The notes below the pieces were generated by a model. It was not told where the DNA came from and did no database searches. It was given only the letters and a program-made list of their open reading frames with translations. From Paenibacillus sp. yr247 (lineage in GTDB: Bacteria > Bacillota > Bacilli > Paenibacillales > NBRC-103111), in assembly GCF_900103825.1 (NCBI RefSeq), contig NZ_FNIF01000009.1:1-64000 (forward strand): a stretch of DNA of 64,000 nucleotides. The letters run 5' to 3'. Position 1 is the stretch's first letter. Every line of letters starts with the position of its first letter. Positions 60,201-64,000 of the stretch are shown here, piece by piece. The position numbers and the translations under genes are program-made.

Positions 60201-61013
60201 ATGATTGAAAAAAACGTTCGTTTTTCTTTGGATAATTTAGTCGTTGCTTATAACGTGACGGTCAATGCTAGGACGAACAAGCCGATTCGTGAATATAAAG
60301 TTGATGATAACGGTGTTGTAACAGAAGTGAAGTCAGAAGGTGAACAAGCTGAAATGGATCTCGGCATTCCTGCAGATAAAGTACCCACGAAAGAAGAGAC
60401 CGAGGAAACCGATCGTAAGCTTATTGATGAGTTTATCTGCAGTGGTCTTGCTCCGCAGTATGAGGATTTGCCTTTTGATTTTCAATTCATTCTTAAACGC
60501 TTTTATGACGGCACAAGGTATGCCAAGATTGCTGCTGATCTGAATATTACCCTCGGCGAGCTCTCCGTGATGCTGGACGAGTACCGAAAAAGAGTAGCTC
60601 CTCTAGCTAAGAAGTGGGATGACTGGCGACAGAATCAGGAAACAACGGTAATAGACAAGCCTGAGGAAGCGGTTGCTGAAACTGTGGCTGGTGAGGTAGT
60701 TGAGTTTATAGAACTAGGGGACCGAAAGAGTAGTGGTAATGATGAAAAAGATCCTAGTCCGGATAAAGAAGACAAAGGCACTCAAATTGGCAAAGACGAG
60801 TTAGAGAATTTTATATTAGGTGGTTATGGTCCAACATTCGAAGATTTGCCCTACGATTTCAAAGAGCTCCTCACTCGTAAGCGTAATGGTGAGACATGGA
60901 TGGAAATCGCACAGTCATTGAAAATAAGTTCAAGTAAGTTGTCTGCTGATTGGAGTGAGTACAAAAAGCGTGTGAAGGCTTTCTTAGATGGAGAAGAGAA
61001 CGGAGCCGCATAA
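60201..61013 (+). CDS. Protein with two copies of an HTH-like module
   Basis: 270 aa; the start is ATG 60201 with GTGGAAGA upstream. Two similar ~70-residue modules are visible at ~70-140 (IDEFICSGLAPQYEDLPFDF, then GTRYAKIAADLNITLGELSV) and ~200-265 (LENFILGGYGPTFEDLPYDF, then GETWMEIAQSLKISSSKLSA). Each ends in EYRKRV or EYKKRV. The second half of each looks like a helix-turn-helix. An acidic linker joins them. Binding to two DNA half-sites is a reasonable inference. The family is not known to me. Confidence 0.6.
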   Translation: MIEKNVRFSLDNLVVAYNVTVNARTNKPIREYKVDDNGVVTEVKSEGEQAEMDLGIPADKVPTKEETEETDRKLIDEFICSGLAPQYEDLPFDFQFILKRFYDGTRYAKIAADLNITLGELSVMLDEYRKRVAPLAKKWDDWRQNQETTVIDKPEEAVAETVAGEVVEFIELGDRKSSGNDEKDPSPDKEDKGTQIGKDELENFILGGYGPTFEDLPYDFKELLTRKRNGETWMEIAQSLKISSSKLSADWSEYKKRVKAFLDGEENGAA

Positions 61014-61034
61014 ACAAAGAGGGAGGAAAAAGAG

Positions 61035-61199
61035 ATGAAATGGAAACAAGAGCTTTTGTGGGTTAAGCGAAATGATCAAGGTGTAGCATTGCGAATTGAG
61101 GAAGAGCGGCCTGAAGGAGTGCCGGATGATCAGTTTTGCGAAGAAGACGAACCCAATAACGGTAAAGATGATGAGAAAGAGAGGCAAGCTGGTTTTTAA
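61035..61199 (+). CDS. 54-aa acidic protein
   Basis: ATG 61035 after GAGGGAGGAAAAAGAG; stop at 61199. It begins MKWKQELLWVKRNDQGVALR and ends in an acidic tail (ERQAGF preceded by DDEKE). It probably shares a transcript with the 60201 gene, 22 bp upstream. Function unknown. Confidence 0.55.
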   Translation: MKWKQELLWVKRNDQGVALRIEEERPEGVPDDQFCEEDEPNNGKDDEKERQAGF

Positions 61200-61201
61200 C
61201 G

Positions 61202-61240
61202 GAAAAACAAATGCCCAAAGGCATCCAACCTTTGGGTATT
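61202..61240 (-). terminator. Intrinsic terminator, minus strand
   Basis: ATGCCCAAAGG (61211-61221) pairs with CCTTTGGGTAT (61229-61239). On the minus strand TTGTTTTT follows. It ends the holin-like gene. Confidence 0.75.
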
Positions 61241-61247
61241 AGAAAAA

Positions 61248-61421
61248 TTAGACTGGTTTTTTATGGTTCATATAAACACCGACTATAGTTGCAATTGTAG
61301 CAACACCGTTACCGATTGCATTTATCTCATTATCGCTAATTATGTCTAAGCCAAAAGCATTAAGAATTAATTTTGCAGCACCTAATAAACCAATACTTAA
61401 TGAAAGATAGTTAATTTGCAT
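61248..61421 (-). CDS. Phage-holin-like small membrane protein
   Basis: 57 aa from ATG 61421, five bases after GGAGGTGG (an earlier ATG at 61436 is inside that site). Sequence: MQINYLSLSIGLLGAAKLIL, then AFGLDIISDNEINAIGNG and a second hydrophobic helix ending in YMNHKK. This is the pattern of small Firmicute phage holins with two helices and a charged end. Holins make pores that let endolysin reach the wall. No endolysin is seen nearby, so this may be a phage-derived orphan. Confidence 0.65.
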   Translation of the reverse strand: MQINYLSLSIGLLGAAKLILNAFGLDIISDNEINAIGNGVATIATIVGVYMNHKKPV

Positions 61422-61501
61422 ATATACCACCTCCAACTTCTAAGAGATGATATATTCTATGGAATTTTTGGTAGAAAGATAGGACGGATTAATCACGGAT
61501 A

Positions 61502-61687
61502 TTAATACATTTTTACCAAGTGAGCTTCAAACTCTTTTTTACCTGTGATCGCAAATTTCTTTAATATATCGTTAGTTTTGTCGGGATTGGTTGTATCAAT
61601 ACCTAGTTCAACCCCATCCCATTCAATCCATTTTATATTAATTCCAGCAGCATCAATTGCACATACGATTTCACAAATTTGATTCAT
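61502..61687 (-). CDS. 61-aa hypothetical protein
   Basis: ATG 61687 with GGAGG four bases upstream. A small alpha/beta protein (NQICEIVCAIDAAGINIKWI, ... FAITGKKEFEAHLVKMY). No recognised family. It is separated from the holin-like gene by ~80 bp. Confidence 0.5.
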   Translation of the reverse strand: MNQICEIVCAIDAAGINIKWIEWDGVELGIDTTNPDKTNDILKKFAITGKKEFEAHLVKMY

Positions 61688-61829
61688 AATCCTCCATGCT
61701 CTTGATCGGTTTTAAGCAGCTTTAAAAGAGTAACATATTCAAAATCAAATGTTTATCGAAATAAGGTTGTAGAAAAATAAAGGTTTTTAGCAAGTGAAGA
61801 ACCTAATGAAGAAGGGAAGTTGGTTTAAT

Positions 61830-62057
61830 ATGACAATTAAATCCGCAGATAGTTTCGCTGCATTTGCTTCGTTAAATCGATATTTTGCACTTATTCAAAG
61901 TTCAAAACCTACGTTACAACAAGCAGAAGAAGCGATTATTTGCTTATGTGAGATCTATGGGGCTGCCAATGAAAAAATATTGTTAGAACGTGGTGATACA
62001 GAATTAATTGAAACTTACAAAGAGATAAAATCTAAAATTATGAAAGAAGTAATCTGA
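61830..62057 (+). CDS. 75-aa hypothetical protein
   Basis: ATG 61830 has GAAGGGAAG upstream; a GTG at 61794 is in frame but without a good site. A helical protein (TIKSADSFAAFASLNRYFAL, LQQAEEAIICLCEIY, IETYKEIKSKIMKE). No family recognised. Confidence 0.5.
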   Translation: MTIKSADSFAAFASLNRYFALIQSSKPTLQQAEEAIICLCEIYGAANEKILLERGDTELIETYKEIKSKIMKEVI

Positions 62058-62060
62058 TTA

Positions 62061-62102
62061 ATAAAAAGATCCCCCATCTCCTAGCAAGAATCACGGGGGA
62101 TC
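62061..62102 (-). terminator. Hairpin with minus-strand T-run
   Basis: GATCCCCC (62068-62075) pairs with GGGGGATC (62095-62102). The T-run (TTTTTATT) is on the minus strand, although no minus-strand gene ends here. On the plus strand it may still end the 61830 transcript. Confidence 0.6.
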
Positions 62103-62144
62103 AAACATACGTTCCTGTTACCTATATTAACACACTGCGGAGGT

Positions 62145-62718
62145 GTGAGGGAATGGGAGCAATGATTTATCTGATGGATACAAACAAACGGCAGCTATGT
62201 TGAGAAAGCTGGCTGCCGAGAAAACAAGTAAGATCAAAGAAATTGAGCAGCATGAAGATAACAAATGTATGGAGAGTATTCTTGATAAATAATATGAGCT
62301 TTCAATACTGCAGGCTGATCGGCGAATTATTAATGAGATGGTTGCTGATTGTGATTGGACGATTGAGTGGCTCGACAGTGGGCGCCGGCCTGGGAATAAG
62401 CGGGGGATTGAGCGGCGTGCCGCATATCAACGAGAGAAGTTAATGGATCCGGTCCGGATGCAGGCTTATGTCTCTCAGAGTTCAGCCGGCAGTCCTGCAA
62501 ACCTCTCAGATTGGCAGAGGTTTCAGATTGAAGATGCTTTGTCCAGGCTTAGTGATTGGGAGCGAGAATGTTATGTCCTGGCACATGGGGAGTGTTTTTC
62601 GTTTAGTGAGATCGCCGGGATGCTTGGGGTTAGTAAAGGATCGGTGGAGGTGTATGTGACTAGGGCTCAGAAGAAAATATCGGAAGATTTGCAGAACAGC
62701 CTATTCCTTGTGGGATAG
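62145..62718 (+). pseudogene. Sigma-like (region 4) phage-type regulator, degraded 5' end
   Basis: The intact part from ATG 62338 (126 aa) has WTIEWLDSGRRPGNKRGIER, then a region-4-like helix-turn-helix near the end: LSRLSDWERECYVLAHGECF, SFSEIAGMLGVSKGSVEVYV, RAQKKI. The frame upstream continues the same protein (GYKQTAAMLRKLAAEKTSKI, ... ADRRIINEM) but is broken by an in-frame TAA near 62290 and needs a frameshift near 62165. The full gene was ~185 aa, like the ArpU/sigma-like late regulators of Firmicute phages. Whether the short product is still made is unclear. Confidence 0.6.
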
Positions 62719-63043
62719 GTTTTTTGTGTAAATTTAATTAAAGTAATTACCATTATGTGCGATATTTCCAAGATTAAATTTAACTAAGCCCGACTGATAG
62801 TCAACATTAACTATGTAATATCAATGGTGTGACAAGAAAGACTTTTAGATCATACCTGTGGAACTGCCCTCCCTGCAACAATTATAGAGGGCTAACTACA
62901 GACTTAGGGAGAATGTAATGCTTTTCCGAAAAAAATGTCAGAAGATTGTGAAAAATGGGCATTTTGTTTGATTCAATCCATATATTTATCATTGTAGAAT
63001 CAAGAAGAAACTGGAATTTAATTTTTCTTTTGGGAGGATAATA
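62719..63043. other. Promoter region of the protease gene
   Basis: No gene was found. It is AT-rich. No unambiguous promoter could be picked; the GGGAGG ribosome binding site for the next gene is at 63032-63037. Confidence 0.4.
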
Positions 63044-64000
63044 ATGAAAAAATGGTTACAATATTTTTCGGTTCTGGCATGTGCTTTTTTATGTTTTTTG
63101 TGCATAGTCGGTTTTTCTTCGGCGGCGCCGCTTCAGGACGCACATCCGCCTATTCATATCAAAAATAACGGTGCCACTCCTAATTATCAAAATGGTTTTG
63201 CGCCTGCGCAAATCAAAAAAATGTACGGTTTGGATCGGTTATCTTCTACTTATACTGGAGCCGGACAAACAATTGCCATAATCGATGCATACGGCAGTCC
63301 GACAATCGTGAACGATCTCCAAGTCTTCAATACTCAGTTCGGCCTTCCTCCTGCAGACCTTACGATTGCTTATCCGAATGGAAAACCGAGCAAGACAGAT
63401 GGCGGCTGGGCGCTGGAGACATCACTCGACGTCGAGTGGGCGCACGCGGTAGCACCACAAGCCAAAATCTTGTTAGTCGTTGCGAAGTCGGCGACTCTTT
63501 CCAATTTGCTTGCAGCGGTAGATTACGCAACCTCTCATGGAGCGCAAGTCGTATCGAACAGTTGGGGCGGTTCCGAATTTTCCAGCGAAGCTAGCTACGA
63601 TTCACACTTCCAACGCTCGGGAGTCGTATACGTCGCTTCGTCGGGAGACAATGGCTCTGGTATGTCCTGGCCCGCCTCGTCGCCTTATGTGCTATCTGTC
63701 GGTGGGACAACATTAAATGCCGATTCGACTGGAAGTTATGTAAGCGAGAGTGGTTGGTCAGGTTCGGGAGGCGGTGCGAGTTCCTATGAATCAAGGCCTA
63801 GTTATGAAGATATTTGGCAAACCGTTGTAGGTTCGCATCGAGGGTCCCCGGATGTTTCGTGGGATGCCGATCCGAACACGGGAGTTGCCGTTTACGACAG
63901 TACGTCGTACTCGGGACAAAAAGGATGGTTCCAAGTCGGCGGAACGAGTTTCGGAGCGCCTTGTTGGTCAGCCATGATCGCTCTTGCCGATCAAGGACGC
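63044..64000 (+). CDS. S53 (sedolisin)-family protease, N-terminal part
   Basis: The gene continues beyond the window; 319 codons are visible. ATG 63044 has GGGAGG upstream. A signal peptide (LACAFLCFLCIVGFSSA) is followed by only ~25 residues before the catalytic domain, so the long Pro-kumamolisin prosegment of many S53 enzymes is absent. The catalytic Glu-Asp pair lies in LETSLDVEWAHA (Glu125, Asp129), the oxyanion Asp near SSGDNGSG (202), and the nucleophile Ser302 in GGTSFGAP. This is a secreted, probably acid-active endopeptidase. The usual Ca-binding site lies in the missing end. No operon partner is visible. Confidence 0.88.
   Translation, partial: MKKWLQYFSVLACAFLCFLCIVGFSSAAPLQDAHPPIHIKNNGATPNYQNGFAPAQIKKMYGLDRLSSTYTGAGQTIAIIDAYGSPTIVNDLQVFNTQFGLPPADLTIAYPNGKPSKTDGGWALETSLDVEWAHAVAPQAKILLVVAKSATLSNLLAAVDYATSHGAQVVSNSWGGSEFSSEASYDSHFQRSGVVYVASSGDNGSGMSWPASSPYVLSVGGTTLNADSTGSYVSESGWSGSGGGASSYESRPSYEDIWQTVVGSHRGSPDVSWDADPNTGVAVYDSTSYSGQKGWFQVGGTSFGAPCWSAMIALADQGR

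Overview
The window reads as part of a large plasmid, or a plasmid-like element, from a Paenibacillus-like Firmicute. The evidence is: strong GGAGG-type ribosome binding sites with many TTG and GTG starts, a tubulin-type (TubZ/TubR) partition locus next to an iteron-rich origin-like region, a VirD4-type coupling protein, a Tad-like secretion/pilus operon, an S-layer-homology (SLH) protein, a YolD/UvrX-type mutagenesis operon, and paenibacillus-style multidomain glycoside hydrolases. No rRNA, tRNA or CRISPR array was seen.

Layout. 1-15 kb is mostly minus-strand accessory DNA: a secreted-protein fragment, a HEPN-like/DUF4365 pair, a frameshifted ankyrin protein, DUF4160 and NERD proteins, an XRE regulator with a PD-(D/E)XK-like partner, two related ~54-aa proteins flanking a membrane protein, a short-chain dehydrogenase, and relics. 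15.3-16.2 kb is a truncated IS3-family element. 16.3-18.5 kb is a UvrX/YolD operon behind a LexA-like box. 18.6-24.4 kb is the maintenance region: a DNA-binding Rep candidate, at least twelve GCGATTA-type iterons, tubZ, tubR, tubC-like repeats, and two linked genes. 25-40 kb is one long plus-strand gene block: a replication-relaxation-like protein, the VirD4/TraG coupling ATPase, an S1-domain protein, a winged-helix protein, then CpaB-, CpaE-, TadA-, TadB- and TadC-like proteins, three paralogous small membrane (pilin-like) proteins split by a TnpB element, and two membrane-anchored small proteins. 40.4-49 kb holds an SLH protein and a ~2,445-aa adhesin-like protein.

The 49,036-55,876 segment is a composite transposon. 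One end is an IS1182-family element with a frameshifted transposase and the other is a 158-bp MITE-like copy. The cargo is a damaged GH5 gene, an intact GH30 glucanase and an orphan TPP riboswitch. It is bounded by an 8-bp target duplication that equals the loop of the adhesin gene's intrinsic terminator. The rest, 56-64 kb, holds a zinc-ribbon/coiled-coil/DUF2325-like protein, a candidate structured small RNA, lipoproteins, phage-like scraps (holin-like, RuvC fragment, sigma-like regulator), and the start of an S53 protease.

How the parts may work together (inference): TubRZ and the iterons keep the replicon. The T4CP plus Tad-like block would make a surface or transfer machine, with the SLH protein and giant adhesin as its surface partners. 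Several of its transcription units, and the gene at 56,018, begin with a short leader that carries a common RGCGnARGACGC-like element folded into an intrinsic terminator. This suggests shared attenuation or antitermination control. All functions are inferred from reading the sequence without database searches.
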